The notes: generated by a model from the letters alone, not told the origin. A DNA stretch of 64,000 bases from JBGQOG01 sp052113705 (GCF_052113705.1 NZ_JBGQOG010000013.1:1-64000), one strand, 5' to 3'; positions 36,418 to 45,092 are shown, counted from the stretch's first letter. Numbers and translations: made by a program.

Positions 36418-36463
36418 CAGCCGCCCGGCACCGCGGCCGCCCGTGCCGGGGCGCCCAACAGCA

Positions 36464-37489
36464 TCAGGCGGCGCGCAGCAGCGCCGCCTCATAGGCCTTG
36501 AGGCAGGGGCGGGCCGTCGGGCCATATCCCTGCATATCCGCCCCCAATTCCGGGAACAGCGCCAGTATCTCCGCCCGCGTTTCGGCGCCGGCGGTGGTCA
36601 GGCTGCCCGCGCAGGGGTGAAAGCTCTCGGTCCAGAGACCCTCGGACAGGATCACCTCATGCTGATCAAACAGCAGGTGAAAATAGGTGACCTCCGGGCA
36701 GGGGCGGCGGCGGATCGTGCGGCCGTTGACCAGATGTTTCACCGCCACCAGCACTTCATCCGAGCCAAAATAGAGTTCCGCCCGCCAGTCATCGATCAGC
36801 ACCCGGTGATTGGGCGACAGACGCAAAGCTGCGCTGTTGCCGAGCGCCGCGGCCGCAATCTCAACCGGGGCCATCCGTCCCGTGCCACGCACCCGCCGCT
36901 GCCCGATCCAGCGCAAAGGTTGCAGGCCATGGTCGCGGGTGGGAAGCCGCATGCCGACGCGGAGCGCCTCAATCGGCAACGGGCCGGTTTCGGTCTCGAT
37001 ATGGCAGCCACCGGCAAAGCAGACAAAGGCCTGATCCACATTCGCCACCGTCACCGCCCCATATTCGGTGCCGTTGAAACTGCCCAGATGTACGGCGCTG
37101 ACATTGGCGAAATTGGTGCCGGGCGGGATTGAGCTGTCCATCAGCCGCACGCCATAGGTGCCATCATCGAACAGCAGCACCGACATGGTGACATTGCTGT
37201 AGGTCACGCCGCCGATGGTGACCGACGAGCCGGTATAGGCCGCCACTTCGCGCACGGTATGGTTCACCCCGTCGACGCAGACATAGTCGCCGTTTGAGGT
37301 GGTGTTGTCGCCGGTGTCGGAATCCGAGATCAGCCCGTCTGCGTTCTGGTCATGCAGCGTCACCGCGCGGTATCCGCTCGGGCTCACGCTCAGATTGTTG
37401 CCGTTCGTACCGAGGTTGTTCTGGTTGGCGGAGGTATATCCCGGCCAGGTAGTGCTCGATTTCCACAGCCAGCTGGAGGTGTCGGTCAT
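36464..37489 (-). CDS. Hint-domain protein 2
   Basis: 341 residues. The N-terminal 150 residues are beta-rich and contain a calcium-type loop HDQNADGLISDSD (Asp47, Asn49, Asp51 and Asp58 in EF-hand spacing). From Cys157 (VCFAGGCHIETETGPLPIEA) comes a Hint_2 domain with the LRLSPNHRVL block (His228), VPLRWIGQ-like PLRWIGQRRVR and FHLLFDQHEVILSEGLWTES. The catalytic cysteine and histidine are kept. No signal peptide is obvious. The gene is unrelated to its neighbours; a CtrA-like site lies upstream at 37536. Confidence 0.85.
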   Translation of the reverse strand: MTDTSSWLWKSSTTWPGYTSANQNNLGTNGNNLSVSPSGYRAVTLHDQNADGLISDSDTGDNTTSNGDYVCVDGVNHTVREVAAYTGSSVTIGGVTYSNVTMSVLLFDDGTYGVRLMDSSIPPGTNFANVSAVHLGSFNGTEYGAVTVANVDQAFVCFAGGCHIETETGPLPIEALRVGMRLPTRDHGLQPLRWIGQRRVRGTGRMAPVEIAAAALGNSAALRLSPNHRVLIDDWRAELYFGSDEVLVAVKHLVNGRTIRRRPCPEVTYFHLLFDQHEVILSEGLWTESFHPCAGSLTTAGAETRAEILALFPELGADMQGYGPTARPCLKAYEAALLRAA

Positions 37490-37535
37490 GGGCGGTTCCG
37501 GAAAGCATCTTGCTCAGCAGTTTCCGCGTATTTGA

Positions 37536-37550
37536 TTAAAAGACCGTCAA
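37536..37550 (-). promoter_or_regulatory. Near-consensus CtrA-like site before Hint protein 2
   Basis: TTAAAAGACCGTCAA (TTAA-N7-TCAA), one base from the full TTAA-N7-TTAA box, 46 bases upstream of the Hint 2 start. Together with the exact box before Hint 1 this hints at shared control, but single-mismatch sites occur by chance. Confidence 0.3.
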
Positions 37551-37581
37551 AACCCTGGGGGGACGCCCCTGAACCAGAATG

Positions 37582-37611
37582 AAAAACGCCGCCCCGGGCG
37601 GGGGCGGCGTT
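37582..37611 (-). terminator. Terminator after sat-cysC
   Basis: Minus strand: stem ACGCCGCCCC / GGGGCGGCGT around a short loop, followed by TTTT, 29 bases after the stop. Confidence 0.85.
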
Positions 37612-37640
37612 TGCATTTCTCAGGCTGTGGCGGCGCGGGA

Positions 37641-39347
37641 TCAGGCGCCGATCAGGCCCATTTGCTCCAGCTTCAGGATCACCTGATGCGCGCAGTTGTC
37701 CACGTCGACATTCTCGGTTTCCACCACCAGCTCGGCTTTGGTCGGGGCTTCATAGGGATCGGAAATCCCGGTGAATTCCTTGATCTTGCCTTCGCGGGCG
37801 AGGGCATAGAGGCCCTTGCGGTCGCGGCGTTCGCATTCTTCCAGCGTGGTGGCCACGTGAACCTCGACGAAGGCGCCGTAGGATTCGATCATTTCGCGGA
37901 CCGCACGGCGGGTGGCCGTGTAGGGCGCGATCGGGGCGCAGATGGCGATGCCGCCGTTCTTGGTGATTTCAGAGGCCACATAGCCGATGCGCTTGATGTT
38001 GATGTCGCGGTGCTCTTTCGAGAAGCCGAGCTCGGAAGAGAGATGCTTGCGCACCACATCGCCGTCGAGGAGGGTGACCGGGCGGCCGCCCATTTCCATC
38101 AGTTTCACCATCAGCGCGTTGGCAATCGTCGACTTGCCCGAGCCGGAAAGGCCGGTGAAGAAGACGGTAAAGCCCTGGTTCGCCCGCGCCGGACGGTTGC
38201 GGCGCAGTTCCTTGACCACCTGCGGGAAGGAGAACCATTCCGGAATCTCCAGCCCCTCGGCCAGACGACGGCGCAGTTCGGTGCCCGAGATGTCGAGGAT
38301 GGTCACGCCTTCTTCGACTTCATCGCGCGGCTCATACTGAGCGCGTTCCTGAATGTAGACCATCTGTTTGAAATCGACCATTTCGACGCCGATTTCCGAC
38401 TGGTATTTCGCAAACAGCTCTTGCGCGTCATAGGGGCCGTAGAAGTCCTGACCGGCCGAGTTCTTGCCCGGGCCTGCATGGTCACGGCCCACGATCATAT
38501 GGGTGCAGCCGTGGTTGCGGCGGATGATCCCGTGCCAGACGGCTTCGCGCGGACCGGCCATGCGCATGGCGAGGTTCAGCAGCGACATCGTCGTGGTCGA
38601 GGCCGGGTATTGGTCGAGCACGGCTTCATAGCAGCGCACGCGGGTGAAGTGGTCGATGTCGCCCGGTTTGGTCATGCCGACCACCGGGTGGATCAACAGG
38701 TTGGCCTGCGCTTCTTTCGCGGCGCGGAAGGTCAGTTCCTGGTGCGCGCGGTGCAGCGGGTTGCGGGTCTGGAAGGCCACGATGCGGCGCCAGCCGAGCT
38801 TGCGGAAATAGGCGCGCAGCTCGTTCGGGGTGTCGCGGCGGGCTTTGAAATCGTAATGCACCGGCTGCTGGATGCCGGTGATCGGGCCGCCGAGGTAGAT
38901 CTTGCCGGCCTGATTGTGCAGATAGTTCACCGCCGGGTGGGCCACATCATCGGCGCCAAAGACCTTTTCCGCTTCCAGTGCCTTGTTCGGTTCCCATTTG
39001 TCGGTGACCGAGAGGATGGCGAGGATGACGCCCTCGGCATCGCGCAAGGCGATGTCCTGACCGGCTTCGATCTTCTCGGCAAAGGCCTCGTTCACATCAA
39101 GGGTGATCGGCATCGGCCAGAGCGTGCCATCGGCCAGACGCATTTCCGAGACGACGCCATTGTAATCGGCCTCGTTCAGAAAGCCTTTCAGCGGGAAGAA
39201 GCCGCCGTTCATCAGCAGCTCAAGGTCGCAGACCTGGCGCGGGGTCAGATCCCACGAAACGAGATTGCCCGCTTCGGCTTTCAGCTTCAGCGCGGATTCG
39301 TGGGAAACATACAGCTCGGGAATGGGAGCCAAATTGGGCAGGGACAT
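37641..39347 (-). CDS. Bifunctional sulfate adenylyltransferase / APS kinase
   Basis: 568 residues combining two enzymes of sulfate activation: ATP sulfurylase (sulfate + ATP to APS) at the N-terminus and APS kinase (APS to PAPS) at the C-terminus. The Sat half has VAFQTRNPLHRAHQELTF, HPVVGMTKPGDI and MIVGRDHAGPGKNS; the kinase half begins near residue 380 and has the P-loop FTGLSGSGKST near 395. The ATG at 39347 (MSLPNLAPIPELYVSH) is preferred over an in-frame start 17 codons upstream. This single-chain architecture, with the Sat type unlike CysDN, is found in some alphaproteobacteria. No other sulfate genes are adjacent. Confidence 0.94.
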   Translation of the reverse strand: MSLPNLAPIPELYVSHESALKLKAEAGNLVSWDLTPRQVCDLELLMNGGFFPLKGFLNEADYNGVVSEMRLADGTLWPMPITLDVNEAFAEKIEAGQDIALRDAEGVILAILSVTDKWEPNKALEAEKVFGADDVAHPAVNYLHNQAGKIYLGGPITGIQQPVHYDFKARRDTPNELRAYFRKLGWRRIVAFQTRNPLHRAHQELTFRAAKEAQANLLIHPVVGMTKPGDIDHFTRVRCYEAVLDQYPASTTTMSLLNLAMRMAGPREAVWHGIIRRNHGCTHMIVGRDHAGPGKNSAGQDFYGPYDAQELFAKYQSEIGVEMVDFKQMVYIQERAQYEPRDEVEEGVTILDISGTELRRRLAEGLEIPEWFSFPQVVKELRRNRPARANQGFTVFFTGLSGSGKSTIANALMVKLMEMGGRPVTLLDGDVVRKHLSSELGFSKEHRDINIKRIGYVASEITKNGGIAICAPIAPYTATRRAVREMIESYGAFVEVHVATTLEECERRDRKGLYALAREGKIKEFTGISDPYEAPTKAELVVETENVDVDNCAHQVILKLEQMGLIGA

Positions 39348-39597
39348 GACAATACTCGCGGTTTTCAAAGGGTCCGGGGACGGGGTCACGCCCCGCAATT
39401 GCTATGGGGGGCTTAGACCCTGAATGTGTCCAAATTCAAGCCAAACGAGCAGAATTTTCGCAAATGAGGCGGTTTTGCTGCGGTGCAGTATGTTTTTGGG
39501 GCAGCTTTGCCCGTTCCGGCCTCTCAGCGGGCCATTCGTTCCGCAAAACCGGCCGCTGGGATGCTTCTGGTCCGCGGCGAGGGCGCCCGACCTGCCC

Positions 39598-39633
39598 AAA
39601 ACCAAAGCGGCCCCCGGTTTTGCCGGGGGCCGC
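39598..39633 (-). terminator. Terminator after trxB
   Basis: Perfect 11-bp stem GCGGCCCCCGG / CCGGGGGCCGC with a five-base loop, followed on the minus strand by a T-rich tract (TTTGGTTTTGG). Confidence 0.85.
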
Positions 39634-39641
39634 GGGGGCGA

Positions 39642-40592
39642 TTATTCCGCCAATTCGTGTTCGGCGAGGTATTTTTCCGCATCCAGCGCCGCCATGCAGC
39701 CCATGCCCGCCGAGGTGACCGCCTGCCGGTAGATGTGGTCGGTCAGATCGCCCGCGGCAAAAACGCCGGGGATCGAGGTGCGAGTCGAGCCGGGTTGCAC
39801 CACGACATAGCCGCCGTTGTGGAGTTCCAGCTGGTCCTTGACCAGTTCCGAGGCGGGCGCATGGCCGATGGCCACGAAGAACCCGGCGCAGGGGACATCC
39901 GTCGTCTCGCCGGTCTGCACGTTTTTGGCGCGCACGGCCGTCACGCCCAGCGGCGTCTCATCGCCCAGCACTTCCGAAACCTCGTGGTTCCACAGGATCT
40001 CGACCTTCGGGTGTTTGAACAGCCGGTCCTGCATGATCTTTTCGGCGCGCAGCGTCGAGCGGCGGTGAATCAGCGTGACCTTGGTGGCAAAATTGGTGAG
40101 GAAGAGCGCCTCTTCCACCGCCGTATTGCCGCCGCCGATCACCACGACCTCCTTGCCGCGGTAGAAGAACCCGTCGCAGGTGGCACAGGCAGAGACGCCA
40201 AAGCCCTTGAACTTCTCTTCCGAGGGCAGGCCCAGCCAGCGCGCCTGTGCGCCCGTCGCCAGGATCACCGCATCGGCGGTATAGGTCACGCCAGAGTCGC
40301 CCTTGGCGGTGAAGGGGCGGTTTTGCAGATCGAGGCTGGAGATGTAATCGCCGATCACCTCGGTGCCCATCGCCTCGGCATGTTCTTGCATCTTCACCAT
40401 CAGGTCCGGGCCCTGAATATGCGTCTCGCCGGGCCAGTTCTCCACTTCGGTGGTGATGGTCAGCTGGCCGCCGGGCTGGATGCCCTGCACGAGGATCGGC
40501 TGCAGCATGGCGCGCGCGGCATAAACCGCCGCCGTATAGCCCGCCGGACCCGAGCCAATGATCAGAACCTTGGTATGGCGCGTCTCGCCCAT
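39642..40592 (-). CDS. trxB: Thioredoxin-disulfide reductase
   Basis: FAD/NADPH enzyme that reduces thioredoxin. 316 residues from the ATG at 40592; the in-frame extension to 41735 is noncoding antisense. FAD loop GSGPAGYTAAVYA (13-25), the redox CATC (Cys136, Cys139), NADPH loop VVIGGGNTAVEEAL near 150 and the C-terminal FAD motif GVFAAGDLTDHIYRQAVTSA. Divergent from the Lrp-type gene across 213 bases. Confidence 0.96.
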   Translation of the reverse strand: MGETRHTKVLIIGSGPAGYTAAVYAARAMLQPILVQGIQPGGQLTITTEVENWPGETHIQGPDLMVKMQEHAEAMGTEVIGDYISSLDLQNRPFTAKGDSGVTYTADAVILATGAQARWLGLPSEEKFKGFGVSACATCDGFFYRGKEVVVIGGGNTAVEEALFLTNFATKVTLIHRRSTLRAEKIMQDRLFKHPKVEILWNHEVSEVLGDETPLGVTAVRAKNVQTGETTDVPCAGFFVAIGHAPASELVKDQLELHNGGYVVVQPGSTRTSIPGVFAAGDLTDHIYRQAVTSAGMGCMAALDAEKYLAEHELAE

Positions 40593-40805
40593 GTCACCTA
40601 CTCCATCTTGATGTCCCGCATATAGTGGGGCAAAGGGGCGACGAAAACCCCCGTTGGGGTGGTCACACCGATCCGACAGGGTGATCCGGGCCGGTGTTTC
40701 GCGCCGGTGATCTGGCGAATTGCCGGCATTTGGTGTTATACGAAATAATATTGCGCAAAACCGCCCGGACGGATAGGTTTTGCGAAAAGACAGAGGAGCA
40801 GACCC

Positions 40806-41306
40806 ATGGCGGGCACCAAGCTGGACGAGATCGACCGCAAGATCCTGGCTGAGTTGCAGGCGGATGGGCGGATGACCAATGTCGAATTGGCCAAACGGGT
40901 GGGCATTTCGGCCCCGCCCTGTCTGCGCCGGGTCCGCACGCTGGAAGAGGCGGGCTATATCCGCGGCTATCATGCCGATGTGAACCCGCGCGAGCTGGGC
41001 TTTGAAGTGCAGGTTTTCGCCATGGTGCGGCTGCATTCTCAGGCCGAGGTGGATCTTTCGGCCTTTGAAGCGCGGTGCCGCGACTGGCCGCTGGTGCGCG
41101 AATGCCACATGCTGAACGGCGAGATCGACTTTATTCTCAAATGCGTCGCGCCGGATCTGAGCACGTTTCAGAGCTTTCTGACCGGGCAGCTGACTTCGGC
41201 GGCGAATGTGGCCAGCGTCAAGACCAGCCTGGTGATCCGCTGCGCCAAGGATGATCCGGGCGTGCCGTTCGATGTGCTGGAAGACCGGCTCGCGCGTTCG
41301 GCCTGA
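40806..41306 (+). CDS. Lrp/AsnC family transcriptional regulator
   Basis: 166 residues. A helix-turn-helix DNA-binding domain occupies 1-60 (KLDEIDRKILAELQADGRMT, NVELAKRVGISAPPCLRRVR) and a RAM ligand-binding domain the rest (VRECHMLNGEIDFILKCVAP). Members sense amino acids, leucine in Lrp. The AT-rich block near 40735-40760 (tatacgaaataatattgcgc) is a candidate autoregulatory region between this gene and divergent trxB. The C-terminal ~15 residues extend past the usual end. Confidence 0.9.
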   Translation: MAGTKLDEIDRKILAELQADGRMTNVELAKRVGISAPPCLRRVRTLEEAGYIRGYHADVNPRELGFEVQVFAMVRLHSQAEVDLSAFEARCRDWPLVRECHMLNGEIDFILKCVAPDLSTFQSFLTGQLTSAANVASVKTSLVIRCAKDDPGVPFDVLEDRLARSA

Positions 41307-41407
41307 GTGTTCAGCCCGGGGCTTTGGGCTGAGTCTTTGCCCCGGGTCTTCGGACTGAATGCCCGGCCTGAGCGCCCCGGCTAATCCATTGAAATTATGA
41401 AGAATAT

Positions 41408-41429
41408 GGGCACCTTCGGGTGCCTTTTT
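41408..41429 (+). terminator. Terminator after the Lrp-type gene
   Basis: Stem GGCACC / GGTGCC with a TTCG loop and TTTTT, ending directly at the stop codon of the convergent Hint protein 3. Confidence 0.88.
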
Positions 41430-42235
41430 CAACTCTCGAGCAGTTGCTCCATCATCGCGGCCGACAGGCGCGGCCGGGTCAGCGGGCCAAAGTCCTGCAC
41501 CCCGTTCAGATGCGGGAACAGGCCGGCAAACAGCGACAGCATCCGCGGTTCGATCCGCGTCTCGAGGCCGGTGCCGGGGTGGTAGCTTTCCACCGCTATC
41601 CCCAGGGTGCGGATCGCCGCATGCCGCCGCAGGGCCAGATGATAGACCGGCATCGGGGCCGCCGGACGCAGCGCCAGCACCGCGCAGCCATCCGCCAGCG
41701 CCTGCGCCGGGACAAAGGCCTGTTCGGCGCCGCAATACCGCGTCAGGCGCGGATCGCGCCAGAGCAGGCGCGCAGCGGGGCCCAGAACGAGGTCACTGCC
41801 CGCGCGGCCATGGCCAAAGGCATCGGCGGTGATTCGGGTCAGCCGCAACGGGGTGGCATCCGCGGAGGGGCCGCCGGGATAGAGGGTGATCGCGCCGATC
41901 CATTGCACCGGCTCGGCGCCGCCACCCGCGGTCAGCACCTGCATGCCGGGCACCATATCCTCGACCGCAACGCCGCCCTGATCGGTCAACACCACCGTGC
42001 CGCGCGCGAGCGCCGAGCAGGCCTCGTCAAACAGCGGGATCGCCGGGGCCAGCCGGGTCGAGGTTTCAATGTCCCCAAGGGGGGTAAGCCAGGCGGCCTC
42101 GATGCGGCGGGTCAGAGGATTCGCACGCAGAGGCCGCCTGTCCGGCAGGATGGCCCGCAGAGGACGGGCCGGAGAGATGCCGATAGCTTCGGGTTCCGCC
42201 GCGACGCGCGCGGCAGCAGGGTGGGAGAGTGACAT
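41429..42235 (-). CDS. Degenerate Hint-domain protein 3
   Basis: 268 residues. Alignment by eye to Hint 1 and 2 places the Hint start at ARGTVVLTDQGGVAVEDMVP, but the nucleophile position is Ala75 (a Cys, Cys73, lies two residues earlier) and the block histidine (LSPxHRV elsewhere) is Ala155 (LGPAARLL). Later conserved segments VPAQALADGCAVL and AVESYHPGTGLETRIEP are retained. The protein is probably catalytically inactive. Residues 1-45 are Pro/Arg/Ala-rich with no signal peptide. Function unknown. Confidence 0.75.
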   Translation of the reverse strand: MSLSHPAAARVAAEPEAIGISPARPLRAILPDRRPLRANPLTRRIEAAWLTPLGDIETSTRLAPAIPLFDEACSALARGTVVLTDQGGVAVEDMVPGMQVLTAGGGAEPVQWIGAITLYPGGPSADATPLRLTRITADAFGHGRAGSDLVLGPAARLLWRDPRLTRYCGAEQAFVPAQALADGCAVLALRPAAPMPVYHLALRRHAAIRTLGIAVESYHPGTGLETRIEPRMLSLFAGLFPHLNGVQDFGPLTRPRLSAAMMEQLLES

Positions 42236-42520
42236 GCGAGCAGCCTTTTCAGTCTGTCACATCTGCAGTGGCCCCCACCATGTGCAGAGAGACGATGGCC
42301 CCTCATGGCATCACGACAAATGCCTGTCAAATTTTCGCTTTAATTGAAAGAGGGGCGGCGCCAATCAAATGGCCCGCCCCCGAACTGTTTCCCAAACGGT
42401 CACCCATGGTGCCACTTGGGGAGATAAAAGCCCGGCCCTGGGGCCGAATCGCGGCAACCTTGTGGTGCACAACGGCGGCCCGCCACGGTCAGGTCAGGTC
42501 AGGTCACGCGGTGCCCGGCC
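42236..42520. other. Gene-free spacer with GGTCA microsatellite
   Basis: No gene is visible. An AT-rich patch at 42325-42350 (attttcgctttaattgaaag) precedes the minus-strand Hint 3 gene and may hold its promoter. At 42487-42506 the unit GGTCA is repeated four times in a row. Confidence 0.6.
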
Positions 42521-42718
42521 TCAGCGGCAGGCGGCGCGGCGGGCCTGGGCGGCGGCGGCAAAGGCGACCATGAAGGCCGGCGGCAGTTTCTCGGCGCGGC
42601 GGGCCAGCATCAGCGCCCGCGGTGCGCCGCGATGATAGGGCATCACCGGCGCTTCGGACTGGCGCACTTCGCGGATGACGGACTTCAGCCAGCGCGGGGT
42701 TTTGGAAAGGGTCAACAT
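42521..42718 (-). CDS. Small hypothetical protein, 65 residues
   Basis: The ATG at 42718 has GGAG about nine bases upstream. The product (MLTLSKTPRWLKSVIREVRQ onward) is basic at the N-terminus with a hydrophobic, alanine-rich C-terminal stretch (PPAFMVAFAAAAQARRA). I do not recognise the family. Support is the ribosome site, the codon pattern and its own gene space; a convincing homologue is needed before counting it as real. Confidence 0.5.
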   Translation of the reverse strand: MLTLSKTPRWLKSVIREVRQSEAPVMPYHRGAPRALMLARRAEKLPPAFMVAFAAAAQARRAACR

Positions 42719-43134
42719 GCTGCACACTCCTGCCAGAGGTCCGCCGTTGCGGCGGGTCATTGTTTCTCGATGCCGCTGTTTTGACGGTGCAATGCGGCGG
42801 CATCGCGGCAATTGATGTGCGAATTGAGACAATTTTTAGGAATTTGTCGGAAAGGCCCGGCGCGCTTTCGCCCCGGCGCCACCCGACGCCCGGCGCACAG
42901 CCAATCTGCCTGCCAGGACGCCGCGCCACACTCTTTATCCGGGTACGCCAGTCGGGCCGCGTGTGGGGGCGCAGGCCGGGACGCGTGTCGGGACGCCCTG
43001 CGCCTGCGTCCCACGGGAGGCGGCGGCAGGAGAAGTGATTTTCGGGCGGCGGCGGTCTGGCAGCTTCGGGCCGGGGGAGGCGCCCGGCGCGCCGTGTCAA
43101 AGCTCTCCGGCCCTTGGACCCGGGACCGCGCCCG
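42719..43134. other. GC-rich gene-free region
   Basis: 416 bases with no gene I can support. A possible promoter region for the 65-residue gene (42770-42860) is followed by dense GC-rich sequence with short direct repeats (cgggacgc) up to the pgeF end. Confidence 0.5.
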
Positions 43135-43890
43135 TCAGAGCCGGATGACTGAGATCAGGCGGCCATAATCCGCCTCGCCCAGATGGGTGGTGCGGCGGAA
43201 AGAATAGAAGCGGTCAGGCTCGCCATAGGTGCAATGACCGGTCCAGACCGCGGTGCCGACCCCGGCTTCGCGCAGGCAATGCAGCCCGAAAGCGGGCAGG
43301 TTGAACAGGGGCTTTCCGGCGGGGCCACCCGCGAAAAAGCGCCCATGGTCGGGGTTGTCCACCAAAAAGCTCTCCATGAAATCATGGCCGACTTCATAGG
43401 CTTGCTGGCTGATGCAGGGGCCGATCACCGCGGTGATCCGGGCGGCGCGTGCGCCCAGCCCCTCCATCGCGCGCACCGTGGCCTGCAAAACCCCGTCCTG
43501 CGCGCCGCGCCATCCGGCATGGGCGGCGCCGATCACCCCGGCCTCCACATCGGCAAAGAGCACGGGCTGGCAATCGGCGGTCAGGATCGACAACGCCAGC
43601 CCCGGCGTGGCGGTCACCAGCGCATCGGCGCGCGACGCGCCCTCGGGGACAGCGTTGACCACGCTCACATCGGCGGAATGCACCTGATGCACGCTGACAA
43701 GCGCGCTGACCCCCATTGCCTCGGCAACCCGCTGGCGGTTGATCGTCACCGCTTCGGTCAGATCCGACGAGCCATGCCCGCAGTTCAGCCCGGCGAAAAT
43801 TCCCGAAGAGGCCCCGCCGCGGCGGGTGAAAAATCCGTGACGAACCCCCGCGAGTTCCGGGGCAGTGAGGATTTCGAGATTGGCGAGCAT
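43135..43890 (-). CDS. pgeF: Peptidoglycan editing factor PgeF (LACC1/YfiH family)
   Basis: 251 residues from the ATG at 43890 (GGAAG seven bases upstream); an alternative ATG is at 43929. The YfiH/LACC1 signatures are present: RHGFFTRRGGASSG near 17, LTADCQPVLFAD near 103, GAAHAGWRGAQDGVL near 120 and VIGPCISQQAYEVG near 153, including the zinc-binding His and Cys. In E. coli PgeF removes misincorporated L-Ser from peptidoglycan precursors; homologues were earlier called polyphenol oxidases. It is on the same strand as the MidA-like and lgt genes. Confidence 0.92.
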   Translation of the reverse strand: MLANLEILTAPELAGVRHGFFTRRGGASSGIFAGLNCGHGSSDLTEAVTINRQRVAEAMGVSALVSVHQVHSADVSVVNAVPEGASRADALVTATPGLALSILTADCQPVLFADVEAGVIGAAHAGWRGAQDGVLQATVRAMEGLGARAARITAVIGPCISQQAYEVGHDFMESFLVDNPDHGRFFAGGPAGKPLFNLPAFGLHCLREAGVGTAVWTGHCTYGEPDRFYSFRRTTHLGEADYGRLISVIRL

Positions 43891-43997
43891 CGGGGCACTT
43901 CCGGTCAGGTCAGTATGCGGGGCGGTCATCAATCAGGATCTGTCTCTGGGCTGTGGCGCGGGGCAGGGCGGTGGTAGGGTGGCGGGCGGGACGGTTG

Positions 43998-45092
43998 TCA
44001 GGGGTGGCCCCCGCTCTGGGGTGCGGGGTCGAACCCGGGCGGCGGCGGCGCATCGGCGGGAAACACCGCCAGCGTCTGGAACAGGTTTCCCATTTCCGCC
44101 GGGTGGGTCAAGCGGCGATGGGCGGCAATATGGCTTTCCAGCGCCGTCCCCTGCAGTTTCTGCGCCAGAGCCTGTGCCCGCCCGGTGATCCCCAGCCGCT
44201 CGAGCAGCACCCCTTGCGGCGTCATCGCGCTGGTCATGGCCCCGGCCCGGCGAGCGGCGCGGGCCAGCGGCTCAAAATCCACATGCGCGGTCAGATCGGC
44301 GCTGCCGGGCGCGGCCAGCGGATCGACGCTCTGGTGGTGGTGCAGCGCCTGAAACGTATCGCCCCGGCTGATCCAGCCGCCGTAATCAATCCAGATCGCC
44401 ACCCCGCCGTCGCGGGCGATGCGCGTGGCGATCGCGGCGGCGATCTCGGTTGCCTGCGGGCAGATCTCGACGATCTCGCCCGGGTGGGTATCGGCCAGCC
44501 GATGCGCCAGAAGCGCCAGCGGCGCGGGCGGCGCCAGACCCAGCACCAACGCATCCCCCTTCAGCCCCACTTGCCGTTCGGCCCAGCCGTCATCGCTGCG
44601 CTGAAACTGCCGGATCGGCAAAGCGTCAAAGAATTCATTGGCCAGAAGATAGAGCGGCCCCTCCGGCAGATCCCGAATGCTGTCGTGCCAATGGACGCTG
44701 TGCCCGGCCAACGTCGCGCGCTGCACCCCGCGCAGATGCGCCGAGGCCTCAACCAGATGCAGCTCCGCCGCGTCGGCCATGCCGGGCACGCGCGCGATCA
44801 CCCGGCGCACATCGGCCATCAACGTGCCGCGACCGGGGCCGATCTCGGCCAGCAGAAAGCGGGAGGGGCGGCCCTGGTCCATCCAGACCTGCGCCAGACA
44901 GAGGCCCAGCATCTCGCCGAACATCTGGCTGATCTCGGGAGCGGTGGTGAAATCGCCCGCCGCACCAAAGGGATCGCGGGTCGCGTAATAGCCGTGCTCG
45001 GGGTGCAAAAGGCACAGCGCCATGTAATCCGACAGCCGCATCGGCCCCTCGGCCGCGATCCGCCGCGCGATGAGCCCGGCCAGCAACGTCAT
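43998..45092 (-). CDS. MidA/NDUFAF7-like SAM-dependent methyltransferase
   Basis: 364 residues. The N-terminus MTLLAGLIARRIAAEGPMRL and the AEIGPGRGTLMADVRRVI motif (near 82) match the DUF185/MidA group; mitochondrial NDUFAF7 methylates an arginine of complex I. HLVEASAHLRGVQ and LANEFFDALPIRQFQ are further family landmarks. The start overlaps the lgt stop by four bases. A bacterial substrate has not been established. Confidence 0.9.
   Translation of the reverse strand: MTLLAGLIARRIAAEGPMRLSDYMALCLLHPEHGYYATRDPFGAAGDFTTAPEISQMFGEMLGLCLAQVWMDQGRPSRFLLAEIGPGRGTLMADVRRVIARVPGMADAAELHLVEASAHLRGVQRATLAGHSVHWHDSIRDLPEGPLYLLANEFFDALPIRQFQRSDDGWAERQVGLKGDALVLGLAPPAPLALLAHRLADTHPGEIVEICPQATEIAAAIATRIARDGGVAIWIDYGGWISRGDTFQALHHHQSVDPLAAPGSADLTAHVDFEPLARAARRAGAMTSAMTPQGVLLERLGITGRAQALAQKLQGTALESHIAAHRRLTHPAEMGNLFQTLAVFPADAPPPPGFDPAPQSGGHP

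Noticed and set aside
40593..41735. N-terminal extension of the trxB frame through 41735
   Set aside because: Thioredoxin reductase begins at 40592; the extension is the antisense of the Lrp-type gene and has no matching family.
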